A stretch of 55,188 nucleotides of DNA from Desulfosporosinus nitroreducens (GTDB lineage: Bacteria > Bacillota > Desulfitobacteriia > Desulfitobacteriales > Desulfitobacteriaceae): the NCBI RefSeq assembly GCF_023897015.1, contig NZ_JAMHFY010000031.1:1-55188 (forward strand). The letters are read 5' to 3'. The translations under genes and the position numbers were made by a program. Of the stretch, positions 33,507-41,152 are shown piece after piece (position 1 is the stretch's first letter; every line of letters starts with the position of its first letter). A model generated the notes under the pieces. That model did not search any database, was not told the origin of the DNA, and was given only the letters and a program-made list of their open reading frames with translations.

Positions 33507-34165
33507 CTAAGATCGAGCGATATTGTTCCAAATTACCATAAGTGCGTTGGGATCGAGTAGTTTATATCGGAAATACTTCGCCAAGCGGTCTTGGGGTCTA
33601 ACCCAGCTAAGGTGTTTGATGCGGAGAGGACTGGTGCCACCACGCAAGTCTGTAATATTTTTGGGAAACCTCCCACAATGTTGCGGGGTTTCTTGCCATT
33701 TTGCTTGAAAACCGGGAATATTACGCACGATAAAGGGAAGATACCATTGGTGAGCCTGCCAAAATGTATCGTCTCGGTAGGGGGACCTGTTCATAAATCT
33801 GGCCCACATACTGATAACTCCCGTTGTTTCTAAACAACCTGAGCACGTAAAACGTATTATATTCGTTCGTGGAATCTGAGAGAGGGTTAAGAAGAGGGAG
33901 CAAGAAAGCTTCCTTGTCCTTTTCTAGATTTAAAAAGGTATGAAAGGAGGTTATATCTTGCCACTCAACTTCTTCATCGGCATCTACTGCCAAGATCCAA
34001 TCACCTGAAGTGCGTTTAATAGCAAAGTTTCGAGCGGCACTAAAATCGTTTTCCCAAGGAAAGAAAAATACATTTTTGGTATAACGCTGAGCAATGCTGA
34101 CGGTATCATCAATGGACCCGGTATCCACAATAACTATCTCATCAGTGTTTTTAAAGTATGCGCGA
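33507..34165 (-). pseudogene. Glycosyltransferase family 2, truncated and frameshifted
   Basis: The minus strand from about 34165 encodes a GT2 fragment beginning inside the protein: TDEIVIVDTGSIDDT, FFFPWENDFSAARNFA, DWILAVDADEEVEW (DxD). Near 33790 the reading frame shifts, and the remainder (SPYRDDTFWQAHQWYLPF, then TSPLRIKHLSWVRPQDRL) is in the next frame to 33507. The usual N-terminus with the first strand is missing, cut off at about 34165 where an unrelated plus-strand fragment begins. The gene is therefore broken at two points. Confidence 0.75.
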
Positions 34166-34234
34166 GTCTACTATAGTGCTGTGAATGCAGCAAGTGCAGT
34201 CACTCTAAATGTTTTCTTCCAGGGAGAATTGTAG
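34163..34234 (+). pseudogene. C-terminal fragment of an unknown protein
   Basis: The plus strand ends an open frame that reads VYYSAVNAASAVTLNVFFQG and stops at TAG 34232-34234; a hairpin terminator follows at 34244. The Ala/Ser/Val-rich end resembles the tails of spore-surface beta-sheet proteins. It abuts the broken glycosyltransferase, marking a recombination junction. Too short to identify. Confidence 0.4.
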
Positions 34235-34243
34235 ATACCACGC

Positions 34244-34274
34244 AAGGAGACGGGAAATTCACGTCTCCTTTGCT
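34244..34274 (+). terminator. Rho-independent terminator
   Basis: AAGGAGACG and CGTCTCCTT flank a 9-base loop and are followed by TGCTG. Confidence 0.6.
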
Positions 34275-34396
34275 GTCGACTACCTTTAATAGAGTGAATT
34301 TTCAAAGCAAATTAGTTGGAGTAATGTTTATGCTAGATGCCGATACATTTTGGGCACAGAGACATAGAATATTACTGTAAAGGAGGGGGTGGGAGT

Positions 34397-34624
34397 ATGG
34401 CACAATCATGCTGTATAAAATGTGGAGGCAACAGATTTGAGGTTGTCCACGCCAATAACCTCGAAGGAACTACTCGAGCCGTGCTCTTCGTTCAGTGCAC
34501 AGACTGCGGATCGGTCGTCGGGGTACTAGATTTTCATAATATTAGCGTGAAAGCAGAACGCATGAAAAATGATCTGAGAATGATGGCTGAAAAAGTGTTG
34601 GATCGAATAAATGATACCAAGTAA
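34397..34624 (+). CDS. Small zinc-ribbon protein
   Basis: A 75-residue protein. The ATG at 34397 has an AGGAGGGGGTGGGAG ribosome site. Two CxxC pairs, CCIKCGG (residues 5-11) and CTDCGS (about 34-39), form a zinc ribbon around a short beta hairpin; a helix with ERMKNDLRMMAEKVLDRI follows. No enzymatic motif is seen. It may bind nucleic acid or protein. A long terminator follows immediately. Confidence 0.7.
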   Translation: MAQSCCIKCGGNRFEVVHANNLEGTTRAVLFVQCTDCGSVVGVLDFHNISVKAERMKNDLRMMAEKVLDRINDTK

Positions 34625-34682
34625 AGAGGGGCTGTCTCATAATGATGTCTGAGGACATTCATGAAAAGGCAGCCCCTCTTTG
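34624..34682 (+). terminator. Terminator after zinc-ribbon gene
   Basis: AAGAGGGGCTG pairs with CAGCCCCTCTT across a loop of about 34 bases. Confidence 0.65.
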
Positions 34683-34910
34683 CTTGGTATCTTGACGTTT
34701 ATGGTGATAGAAGATTGGATGTACTCAATTTCGGTAGCAAATTATTAATTTGGAAAATAAGATAATGGGAGACTTTATATTTAAGGTTTATCCAATGGGC
34801 AAAACTGCTTCCATTTTCTTTATAGGAGATAAGTGGCGCTAGCCCCCTGGATAAGCCTACTAAACTCAAAGCTGAAGAAATAATTTATATGAAAGAGAGG
34901 TAAGGTAGAG

Positions 34911-35354
34911 GTGGCTGGTGTTGCTACTATTAGTTTCTGTGGTGTTTTATTGTTAATACTTATTATTCTCAAAAAAGTACGTGCTAGATTTGGCGAGGTT
35001 GATGAAAAGTTTGGAAAACCATATTTTTCGAAAATAGTAAAAATAATCGGTGGTCACCCGGACCTAAAAAGAGGGTCGATGGCTATTTCACTTCATCCCA
35101 AGGATGCAATAGCTTTCAATCGCAAAGTTTTTCTATTTTCCCAGATCAGTTCAATTAAGATTATCTCTCAGTTGCCTATCAAATTAAACAATGGTAGAAA
35201 AACTGCTGTAGCTGAAGTAGACGAACAATATCTTTGCATTGAGGTTAAGGATGAACATGGTGAGCATGAAGTTGTTTTTACTACAAAATCAGATTTTATA
35301 GAAGTTGCAAATAAGTTAATACAAAAATGGAATAAGTACAACCTTCTAAACTAG
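34911..35354 (+). CDS. Membrane-anchored hypothetical protein
   Basis: A 147-residue protein with a GTG start behind GAGAGGTAAGG. Residues 3-21 form a single membrane helix (ATISFCGVLLLILIILKK); the rest is cytoplasmic or extracytoplasmic, with alternating beta segments resembling a PH-like fold (MAISLHPKDAIAFNRKVFLF, then YLCIEVKDEHGEHEVVF). This pattern occurs in bacterial PH-domain proteins, but the match is only suggestive. There is no operon partner. Confidence 0.55.
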   Translation: MAGVATISFCGVLLLILIILKKVRARFGEVDEKFGKPYFSKIVKIIGGHPDLKRGSMAISLHPKDAIAFNRKVFLFSQISSIKIISQLPIKLNNGRKTAVAEVDEQYLCIEVKDEHGEHEVVFTTKSDFIEVANKLIQKWNKYNLLN

Positions 35355-35686
35355 TTAGATTTCTTCTGTTTGTTGTTAGTTTAGTAGATATATATTTTTC
35401 TGGGACCGGCAAAAACCATTGAGACAGAATTTAACAAGTTTTCTATATATGTCTATTATTGAAAAATCAATTCTTGAGGGGAGATTAATATTTAATTTTG
35501 GACTTTGTAACAGCGATTCTCTTTGACACATACAGTGTAAGGAAACAGAGAGGGGAATTTAATTGCTGAAAAGCTTGCACAACTCACTCAAAAGAGACAT
35601 AAATTGGGAGTAGAGAAGAGTAGAAGAGCACTGGACGCGATATTTCTCCAAAAACTCTTTTTAATTTAGAAAGGAAGGTAAACAGA

Positions 35687-35893
35687 ATGAAAAAAGACAT
35701 TGATTCTTCAAGCTTAGCAGAAGTTGTGGACCGCATCTTAGACAAAGGTATTGTTATTGACGCTTATGTCCGTGTATCTCTTGTGGGAATCGAACTTCTT
35801 GCGATCGATGCTCGTGTAGTTATTGCGAGTGTAAACACCTGGCTGAGATATGCAGCAGCAGTTGGCTTAACAGAGCTTCATCACGACTTCTAA
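35687..35893 (+). CDS. gvpA: Gas vesicle structural protein GvpA, copy 1
   Basis: A 68-residue GvpA. The shell-forming core is almost canonical: [20 protein letters not shown], then [20 protein letters not shown] and [14 protein letters not shown]. GvpA polymerises into the ribbed gas vesicle wall. It has an AAAGGAAGG ribosome site and its own downstream terminator, so it can be expressed above the rest of the cluster. The upstream 300 bases hold a TTGACA (35523-35528) with no matching -10 box at normal spacing. Confidence 0.97.
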   Translation: MKKDIDSSSLAEVVDRILDKGIVIDAYVRVSLVGIELLAIDARVVIASVNTWLRYAAAVGLTELHHDF

Positions 35894-35908
35894 ACTGGAT
35901 GAATTTTG

Positions 35909-35943
35909 TTAGGGAGGGGGAGAAACTCCCTCCCATTTATTTA
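35909..35943 (+). terminator. Terminator after gvpA1
   Basis: GGGAGGGGGAGaaaCTCCCTCCC followed by ATTTATTT. A partial stop after the shell gene would favour high GvpA levels. Confidence 0.75.
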
Positions 35944-35952
35944 TACCAGTCT

Positions 35953-36020
35953 GTTGCCAAGGATTGCGAGAAGGGACCGCCTTATCTAAGGCTCAGCTCC
36001 AGCTAAGTTTTCTATAATTA
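35953..36020 (+). repeat. Dispersed structured repeat, short copy 3
   Basis: GCCAAGGATTGCGAGAAGGGAC matches the complement of GTCCCTTCTCGCCATCCTTGGC at 38516-38538 except at one base. The right end GCTAAGTTTTCTATAATTA resembles GCCAAGTTTTCGTTATACTA (38399-38418) and GCCAGGTTTTCTAAATAAG (38705-38723). It lies between gvpA1 and the next gene. Confidence 0.55.
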
Positions 36021-36037
36021 ATAGCAAAGGAGAAAAA

Positions 36038-36454
36038 ATGATGAGCATAAATCTTGCCGAATTAGGACGTGTGTTATGTCAGGAGTTTGACCAAAGGCAG
36101 CTGGAATTGAACACACTCCATACGGAAGTTCGGAAAAAGGTAATAAACGAACAAAAAGAACTTGTTAAGTTGCGAAATGTTGATAGTGATAATCAACAGA
36201 TAGCAAAAAAACAAATTCTGGAAGATGCAAGTGGTTTGCTAGATAAGTACAGAGCTGACAGGAAGACCATGGTGCAGGGTTTGAAGGCTGAAAGAGTTTC
36301 GCAAATCAATGAAATAAAAACCTGGATTAATGAGCGGGGAGAAGAATTGAAGGGCTGGTATGAAGCGGGAGGTTATATGTCAAGAAAGCCTAAAGAATCA
36401 AAGGGCGGGTATAAAGCGGAAGGTCATCTGTTAAGAAAGCGTACAGGGAGGTAA
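36038..36454 (+). CDS. Gas vesicle cluster coiled-coil protein
   Basis: A 138-residue, highly charged protein. Residues 15-105 are predicted to be a long coiled coil (QRQLELNTLHTEVRKKVINE, LDKYRADRKTMVQGLKAE, then NERGEELKGWYEAGG). The tail contains two imperfect repeats (KPKESKGGYKAEGHLLRKR). Its position between gvpA and gvpN is where Bacillus clusters carry gvpP/gvpQ, so it may be a functional counterpart, but I see no specific similarity that would justify a name. It ends five bases before the gvpN start. Confidence 0.7.
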   Translation: MMSINLAELGRVLCQEFDQRQLELNTLHTEVRKKVINEQKELVKLRNVDSDNQQIAKKQILEDASGLLDKYRADRKTMVQGLKAERVSQINEIKTWINERGEELKGWYEAGGYMSRKPKESKGGYKAEGHLLRKRTGR

Positions 36455-36459
36455 GGCAA

Positions 36460-37344
36460 TTGCCGGATGCATTTATTGAAACCGCATATTTCAAGGACCT
36501 TACGAACCGCGCTTTGCTCTATCTCCAAGCCGGTTATGCCGTTCATTTTTGTGGACCGGCTGGAACGGGAAAGACTGCTCTGGCAATGCATGTCGCTGAG
36601 CTTTTGGGTCGCCCGGTAGTAACACTTCAGGGCAACGACGAGTATAAACCCTCTGACTTGGTAGGAGGGAACTCGGGAATGCGCAGGAAGAAATTGCTCG
36701 ATAACTATGTTCATTCTGTTTGGAAGGCTGAAGAATCCATGGATAGTATTTGGTATGACGGAAGAATAACTCATGCCTGCAGAAACGGTCATACTTTTGT
36801 CTATGACGACTTCACACGCTCCAGACCAGAAACCAATAATGTACTCCTTTCTGTCTTACAGGAAAAGACTCTAGATTTATCGGCAATTCAAAAAGGAGAA
36901 ACAAGGTTAACTGTCCACCCGGATTTTTCAGTACTTTTTACCAGTAATCCATCAGAATATGCAGGGGTACACGTGCTTCAGGATGCGTTGAAAGACCGTG
37001 TTATCACTATAGCGATAAAAGGTTTAGATCGTGAATCTGAGGTGGCTATTGTTGCAGGCCGATCAGGTTTGCCCTGGCGGGAAGCAGCTAGAATCGTTGA
37101 TATCATTCGAGGAATTCGAGGAAATGATATCAAGAAGCCTAGTATTCGTGCTGCGATCATGGTCGCTACAATCTTGGCTACAAAAGGATCAAAACCTTCC
37201 AGCTCAAACCCATTATTCTATCAGATTTTAATGGATGTCATTGGTTCAGAAATTTCTTATGAAAATGACGGCGAAAACAATTCTTTACTAATTAAACGTA
37301 TTGAAATGGAATTAGATAAATACACCCCAGAGAATAGGAAGTGA
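36460..37344 (+). CDS. gvpN: Gas vesicle AAA+ ATPase GvpN
   Basis: A 294-residue MoxR-like AAA+ ATPase needed for gas vesicle growth. The TTG start is preceded by ACAGGGAGGTAAGG. Walker A is GPAGTGKTALA (about 31-41), followed by GRPVVTLQGNDEYKPSDLVG. Walker B is HTFVYDDFTRSRPETNN. LFTSNPSEYAGVH is sensor 1, and sensor 2-like KPSIRAAIMVATI follows. The end overlaps the following small gene by four bases. Confidence 0.95.
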   Translation: MPDAFIETAYFKDLTNRALLYLQAGYAVHFCGPAGTGKTALAMHVAELLGRPVVTLQGNDEYKPSDLVGGNSGMRRKKLLDNYVHSVWKAEESMDSIWYDGRITHACRNGHTFVYDDFTRSRPETNNVLLSVLQEKTLDLSAIQKGETRLTVHPDFSVLFTSNPSEYAGVHVLQDALKDRVITIAIKGLDRESEVAIVAGRSGLPWREAARIVDIIRGIRGNDIKKPSIRAAIMVATILATKGSKPSSSNPLFYQILMDVIGSEISYENDGENNSLLIKRIEMELDKYTPENRK

Positions 37345-37580
37345 AAATGATGCGTCAGCCTTTACCTTTAAGGCCGAAGCTAATACGACCTCCAATACGC
37401 GATCATAAACCTAGCTACTTTCAGATGCATGTATACGACCAGGAATTACAACGACTCGTGGCAGAGCGAGCTGAGATAGCTAAAAGAGTTAACGTGATAG
37501 AGGAAAGAGTAAAGATCGTTCAGAAGGAATTACTCAAAATAGAGCGGATGCTTAAAAGAAGTGCATCACTCGTGAGGTAG
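37341..37580 (+). CDS. Small gas vesicle accessory protein
   Basis: A 79-residue basic protein. Its GTG start overlaps the gvpN stop (GTGA); ATGs at 37347 and 37350 are alternatives. The N-terminus is rich in Pro and Arg (QPLPLRPKLIRPPIRDHKP); residues 35-75 form a coiled coil (ERAEIAKRVNVIEERVKIVQ). Small helical proteins of this type occur in other gvp clusters under names such as GvpV, but I cannot decide which. Coupled translation shows it belongs with gvpN. Confidence 0.65.
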   Translation: MKMMRQPLPLRPKLIRPPIRDHKPSYFQMHVYDQELQRLVAERAEIAKRVNVIEERVKIVQKELLKIERMLKRSASLVR

Positions 37581-37692
37581 CTTTGAGCATTACTGTTGGC
37601 CTTAAAATAAAACATGAATTTTTAACTTTTGTCATGATTTCTGATCCCTATCATATATATGTCATAGGCAAGGTTAGGGAGGGGGTCAGATC

Positions 37693-37917
37693 ATGGCATT
37701 AAGTAAAAGCGTAGAGTCAAGTAGTTTAGCGGAGGTCATTGACCGTATTCTTGACAAGGGAATAGTTATTGATGCTTTTGTCAGAATTTCATTGGTTGGA
37801 ATCGAACTCATTACCATTGAAGCGCGTATTGTGATCGCTTCAGTGGATACCTATTTAAAATACGCTTCCGCCATAGGGCTTACCCTTGCTGACTCTTCCT
37901 CGATAATGAGGAATTAA
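37693..37917 (+). CDS. gvpA: Gas vesicle structural protein GvpA, copy 2
   Basis: A 74-residue GvpA/GvpB. It carries the canonical core [40 protein letters not shown] and [14 protein letters not shown], closer to the general GvpA consensus than copy 1. The C-terminal tail [11 protein letters not shown] differs. GGGAGGGGGTC is the ribosome site. A possible promoter TTGTCA-N17-CATATA lies at 37629-37657. Confidence 0.96.
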   Translation: MALSKSVESSSLAEVIDRILDKGIVIDAFVRISLVGIELITIEARIVIASVDTYLKYASAIGLTLADSSSIMRN

Positions 37918-37932
37918 AGGAGGAGATGAAGC

Positions 37933-38205
37933 ATGGATATTCAACAATTGGTTAATGACGTAAAAACCTTCTTTCAAAGTGTTTTGGAAAAGGAGGCAAG
38001 TGTCATTGGCGTTAGGCGGCGAGAAAACGGTTGGATAGTACAAGTTGAAACGATCGAGGATTCAGACTATCAGCGGCGCAGAGCACTTGACGACGTTGTC
38101 GGGCTTTACGAGGTAGAAGTCAGTGGAAATTTAGAAATTTTAGGGTACAAAAGGATCGGATTGCGTGAACGAGACGAAATTGGTCAAATAGATGACGAGG
38201 AATAG
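37933..38205 (+). CDS. gvpO: Gas vesicle protein GvpO
   Basis: A 90-residue protein of the GvpO (GvpR in Bacillus) family. The core is RRRENGWIVQVETIEDSDYQ, then DDVVGLYEVEVSGNLEILGY and KRIGLRERDE. The family is required for vesicle formation, possibly as a regulator or assembly factor. AAAGGAGGAG precedes the ATG, 15 bases after gvpA2, so the two are co-transcribed. Confidence 0.9.
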   Translation: MDIQQLVNDVKTFFQSVLEKEASVIGVRRRENGWIVQVETIEDSDYQRRRALDDVVGLYEVEVSGNLEILGYKRIGLRERDEIGQIDDEE

Positions 38206-38736
38206 GGAGTTAAAGTCGTGTGGGTGACATGACTTTCTTTTTTAGGCACCAATCAGAAAGTCTAATTTCGGCTCGGCCTTTATCCCTATCACGACAGCAT
38301 GCCTTTTATGGCGGTGTTCTATTCTGAGCAACCTCGTTTGGGGCATGACCAACAGATCGGTGCAACTAGGCGGTCGTCTTCAAAAGGCTTAACCCCTAGC
38401 CAAGTTTTCGTTATACTAGACCCCCATGCCGCTAACGGTACCAATAAAGTATTGAAAATGGGCTGTTTTTAGGGTAGTCAGAAAGTATAACTTATCGTTG
38501 TATTCTTTCTGGAAAGTCCCTTCTCGCCATCCTTGGCTGCAGGGACACTCGGCCATCACGGCGTCTTGCCATCCGTGGCGGCGCTCTAATCTCGAACGTC
38601 CTGTTCGAGTCATGGGTAGCGCTTAAGTGCAACTAAGGCTACCGACTGCGCTTGAAGACTTCTCCGCTAAGTTAACACGTGCGAAGACAGTGTCTTCGGG
38701 CGCTGGCCAGGTTTTCTAAATAAGGGGGAGGGAAAT
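38206..38736 (+). repeat. Structured repeat region inside the gvp cluster, copy 4
   Basis: A 530-base gap without a gene. It starts with a hairpin GACTTTCT/AGAAAGTC (38231-38262). The repeat core 38472-38640 (GTCAGAAAGTATAACTTATC, CGCCATCCTTGGCTGCAGGG, CCATCACGGCG, CTCTAATCTCGAACGTCCTG) is matched at high similarity by the complement of 47320-47500. CTCGAAC/GTTCGAG forms a perfect hairpin (38591-38609). GCGAAGACAGTGTCTTCGGGC (38681-38701) is the exact complement of 29423-29443. TGCAACTA blocks and AAGTTTTC ends occur twice. A 65-codon minus-strand frame here is not credible. Confidence 0.7.
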
Positions 38737-39456
38737 TTGTATTACTGTTACGGTATCATTCGAGCAAACTCTATGGAAGTTGAATTGCTGAAATTAGGCC
38801 CTGAGCAAGAGCCTCCCTGCCTCATAGTGGAAGGGGATCTTGGGATGCTCTGTGCTAAGATTGAAGGTGATTTGATGACAACAGCGACGAGAGAGAGTAT
38901 GAGTCGCTACACGGAAGTACTTTGCCAAGTTATTAAGCACACCACGGTAGTTCCTTTGCGTTTCGGAACCTTATTTGATCAAGAAGAAGAAATTCATAGA
39001 GTTCTTAAAAAAGAGAAAAAGCGTTATTTGAGGTTTCTCACTAATTTAGACAACAAAATAGAAGTCGAACTCAAGGTTTGGTGGAAAAAAGAGAGTTTCC
39101 AAGAAACAATGCTGAAAAACAAACGCTTAGGGCGTCGGAAAAAAGCGATCGAAAGAGGAGAAGGCCAGGGTTACGATGTTGTAGAGTTTGGCAAGGCAAT
39201 TATGGAAGTGGCGGATTATGAGCGTAAAGAAGTAGAAAAGATATTTATCGCAACGCTTCGTCCCTTAGCCGACGAGTGGTTGGTCAAAGATCCAATGGAT
39301 GAATTCCAAGCCTTTGATGGAGTATTTTTGGTCGAACGCCAAAAGGAAGAGGACTTTGATCAAGCCGTTGGAACTCTTTACGAAAAGTATACTGCAACGA
39401 TGATTTTTAAATATACAGGCCCTTGGGCACCACACCACTTTGTAGAAGAAAAATAA
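38737..39456 (+). CDS. gvpF: Gas vesicle protein GvpF/GvpL, copy 1
   Basis: A 239-residue GvpF/L protein with a TTG start behind AAGGGGGAGGG. It has the two-domain pattern: MYYCYGIIRANSMEVELLKL with VIKHTTVVPLRFGTLFDQEE in the first part, and the C-terminal IFKYTGPWAPHHFVEE signature. The basic insert KNKRLGRRKKAIERGEGQGY links the domains. GvpF is thought to cap or nucleate early assembly through contact with GvpA. First of three such genes in the cluster. Confidence 0.94.
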   Translation: MYYCYGIIRANSMEVELLKLGPEQEPPCLIVEGDLGMLCAKIEGDLMTTATRESMSRYTEVLCQVIKHTTVVPLRFGTLFDQEEEIHRVLKKEKKRYLRFLTNLDNKIEVELKVWWKKESFQETMLKNKRLGRRKKAIERGEGQGYDVVEFGKAIMEVADYERKEVEKIFIATLRPLADEWLVKDPMDEFQAFDGVFLVERQKEEDFDQAVGTLYEKYTATMIFKYTGPWAPHHFVEEK

Positions 39457-39493
39457 ATGGTAGGTTAATCTCAGCCTGGAGGACGGATAAGGT

Positions 39494-39700
39494 ATGTTTA
39501 GATTTCCGATTTGGGCAATCAGACAAGTTATTGAACATGCAGAAGCAGAGTACTATAGTCCTGAAGCCATACGGCGAGAACTCAGCCAACGGCAGTATAT
39601 GCTAGAAAATAAAGAGATTACCCCAGAGGAATATCGCGAACATGAAAAGCGACTATTTGCACGATTGATGGAGGGTCAGGAAAGAGGGATAGAAGAATGA
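39494..39700 (+). CDS. gvpG: Gas vesicle protein GvpG
   Basis: A 68-residue GvpG. The family pattern is clear: FPIWAIRQVIEHAEAEYYSP, then IRRELSQRQYMLENKEITPE and EYREHEKRLFARLMEG. GGAGGACGG lies upstream of the ATG. It overlaps the next gvpF/L by four bases (ATGA). GvpG is a helical accessory protein that interacts with GvpA and GvpF. Confidence 0.93.
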   Translation: MFRFPIWAIRQVIEHAEAEYYSPEAIRRELSQRQYMLENKEITPEEYREHEKRLFARLMEGQERGIEE

Positions 39701-40959
39701 AGTGGTCCCCTCAAGGGTGGGAACAGAAAGTTGAAAGGCTTATCAATCAATGCGAGGACAAGGTTATCCTAGAATTAGAAGAAATCATTATGGCTCGTTT
39801 GAGAGAGGCAGGTGAAACTGTCATCCAAGGTCTTCTTGAGGCTCCAGTGAAGATAGGGTTTTCAGGAATTGAGCAAAGAGAAGACTTTGAGGAGGATAAA
39901 GAGGACCCAAGAAGTATTCCCATTGATGTCAAGAATACTAGTCAAGTCAACGAGGTGCGTGATTTTAGCAAAGCTGGTTACGCACCATTAGCTAGTGAAC
40001 TCGTTCAACCAAAGTTAAACATCGAGACTTCGGTGACGAAAGCCTCCAGTGGAGGGCTTCGCCAAAGCCGCTCGTCCCAAAAAGAACTCTTAGCGGCGAA
40101 GGAGGAGTCTACCCCCTCCGAAGCAGAGTACGGGGTACCGCTCCCACTTGTAGAAGTAGGAGTCTCACGATTGGATGAAGAGGTTTTATACGCATTTGGC
40201 ATTATTCAGGTAAATCAAGAGAGCATGGGTGATTTACTTGGCATGGAAGACAGACCCTGTCGTATTGTTGAAAATGGAAACCTGGGTATGCTTGTCTGCC
40301 CAGTCCTTCAAAAAGAGTATAGTGAAGAGTCCCTCCATCTTTATATGGAGGATATGGCCTGGGTGGAGAGTCATGCGCGGCGTCACGAAGAAACTTTATT
40401 GAAAACATTGGAAGGTAGGTCTATCATCCCCCTTCCATTTTGCACCATATTTACCGATGAGGAAAATATCAAAAGACAATTAGCACAGAACGCGGAGGAG
40501 ATTCAAGCTGATTTGCAAAGGCTAGGAAACCACAATGAGATGCATGTTAAACTCTTTGTCGATCGTAAACAGCTTTTAGAAAAGCTACATGAAGAGCTAC
40601 CTTATTCAGGTGAGCAAAGCGGAGGGGGGTATTTTCAAAAACGTCAATGGGAGAAAAAGATCGAAGAGGAAATGGAACGAGTCATGAATGACTATGGCGA
40701 ATCTCTTTATCAAGATTTAAACGATATTTCTGCGGAAGTAATCCTCTTAGATAAGGCGGGAGTTGTTGCGCCGGAGGGACAACAGGTTGTCTTTGCGGTG
40801 CAATACCTAATGGCTAAGGAAAGCCGAGAAGAATGGGATAAAAAGCTTAAAGAATTTGACGAAGCGGCTGATTCATTAGGGTTTATTTTAGATGTATCAG
40901 GTCCTTGGCCTCCCTATCATTTTTCTCAATTAATTAAGGAGGAAACTATGAGTGGGTGA
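39697..40959 (+). CDS. gvpL: Gas vesicle protein GvpF/GvpL, copy 2, with long N-terminal extension
   Basis: A 420-residue GvpF/L protein, unusually long. Residues 1-60 form a helical segment (PQGWEQKVERLINQCEDKVI), residues 60-165 an acidic, probably disordered linker, and residues 170-415 the GvpF/L domain (VLYAFGIIQVNQESMGDLLG, RSIIPLPFCTIFTDEENI, DVSGPWPPYHFSQL). Residues 111-143 are encoded by a palindromic repeat (40027-40124) that also occurs intergenically at 26.85 kb. It overlaps gvpG at the start and the gvpS/M-like gene at the end. Confidence 0.93.
   Translation: MKWSPQGWEQKVERLINQCEDKVILELEEIIMARLREAGETVIQGLLEAPVKIGFSGIEQREDFEEDKEDPRSIPIDVKNTSQVNEVRDFSKAGYAPLASELVQPKLNIETSVTKASSGGLRQSRSSQKELLAAKEESTPSEAEYGVPLPLVEVGVSRLDEEVLYAFGIIQVNQESMGDLLGMEDRPCRIVENGNLGMLVCPVLQKEYSEESLHLYMEDMAWVESHARRHEETLLKTLEGRSIIPLPFCTIFTDEENIKRQLAQNAEEIQADLQRLGNHNEMHVKLFVDRKQLLEKLHEELPYSGEQSGGGYFQKRQWEKKIEEEMERVMNDYGESLYQDLNDISAEVILLDKAGVVAPEGQQVVFAVQYLMAKESREEWDKKLKEFDEAADSLGFILDVSGPWPPYHFSQLIKEETMSG
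40027..40124. repeat. Multi-branched palindromic element inside gvpL copy 2
   Basis: ACTTCGG closes with CCGAAGC. Inner hairpins are GAAAGCCTCC/GGAGGGCTTC, GCCGCT/AGCGGC around CGTCCCAAAAAGAACTC, and GGAGG/CCTCC. Order, size and loops match the unit at 26844-26938. The element is read through in frame without a stop. Confidence 0.7.
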
Positions 40960-41152
40960 TATTGCAAATTCAAAACAAGTTACGCTCCTTGAAGTTGTGG
41001 AGAAATTGCTCGATAAAGGAGTCGTTATCTCTGGTGATCTTATTCTTAGCTGTGGTAATGTCGATTTAGTGTATTTGAATTTAAAACTTATTCTCACCTC
41101 TGTACAGACGATGCTCGAAGGAAACGCCATAAAGAAAGATGTGAATCTATGA
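40952..41152 (+). CDS. Minor GvpA-family protein (GvpS/GvpM-like)
   Basis: A 66-residue member of the GvpA superfamily with a GTG start behind TTAAGGAGG. It reads TLLEVVEKLLDKGVVISGDL, then ILSCGNVDLVYLNLKLILTS. The LSCGNVDLVYLNL stretch replaces the [14 protein letters not shown] of GvpA, as in the minor tip or anchoring proteins GvpS, GvpM and GvpJ. It overlaps the upstream gvpL stop and the downstream gvpF/L start, showing tight coupling. Confidence 0.88.
   Translation: MGDIANSKQVTLLEVVEKLLDKGVVISGDLILSCGNVDLVYLNLKLILTSVQTMLEGNAIKKDVNL

Noticed and set aside
35562-35670. Short open frames upstream of gvpA1 (TTG or ATT start behind GAGAGGGG), possibly a leader peptide or HU-like remnant
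   Set aside because: Non-standard start for the longer frame, only 16 residues for the TTG frame, and no convincing similarity.
38416-38613. Minus-strand open frame of 65 codons
   Set aside because: It is located in the repeat shared with 47.3 kb, where the frame is not conserved.
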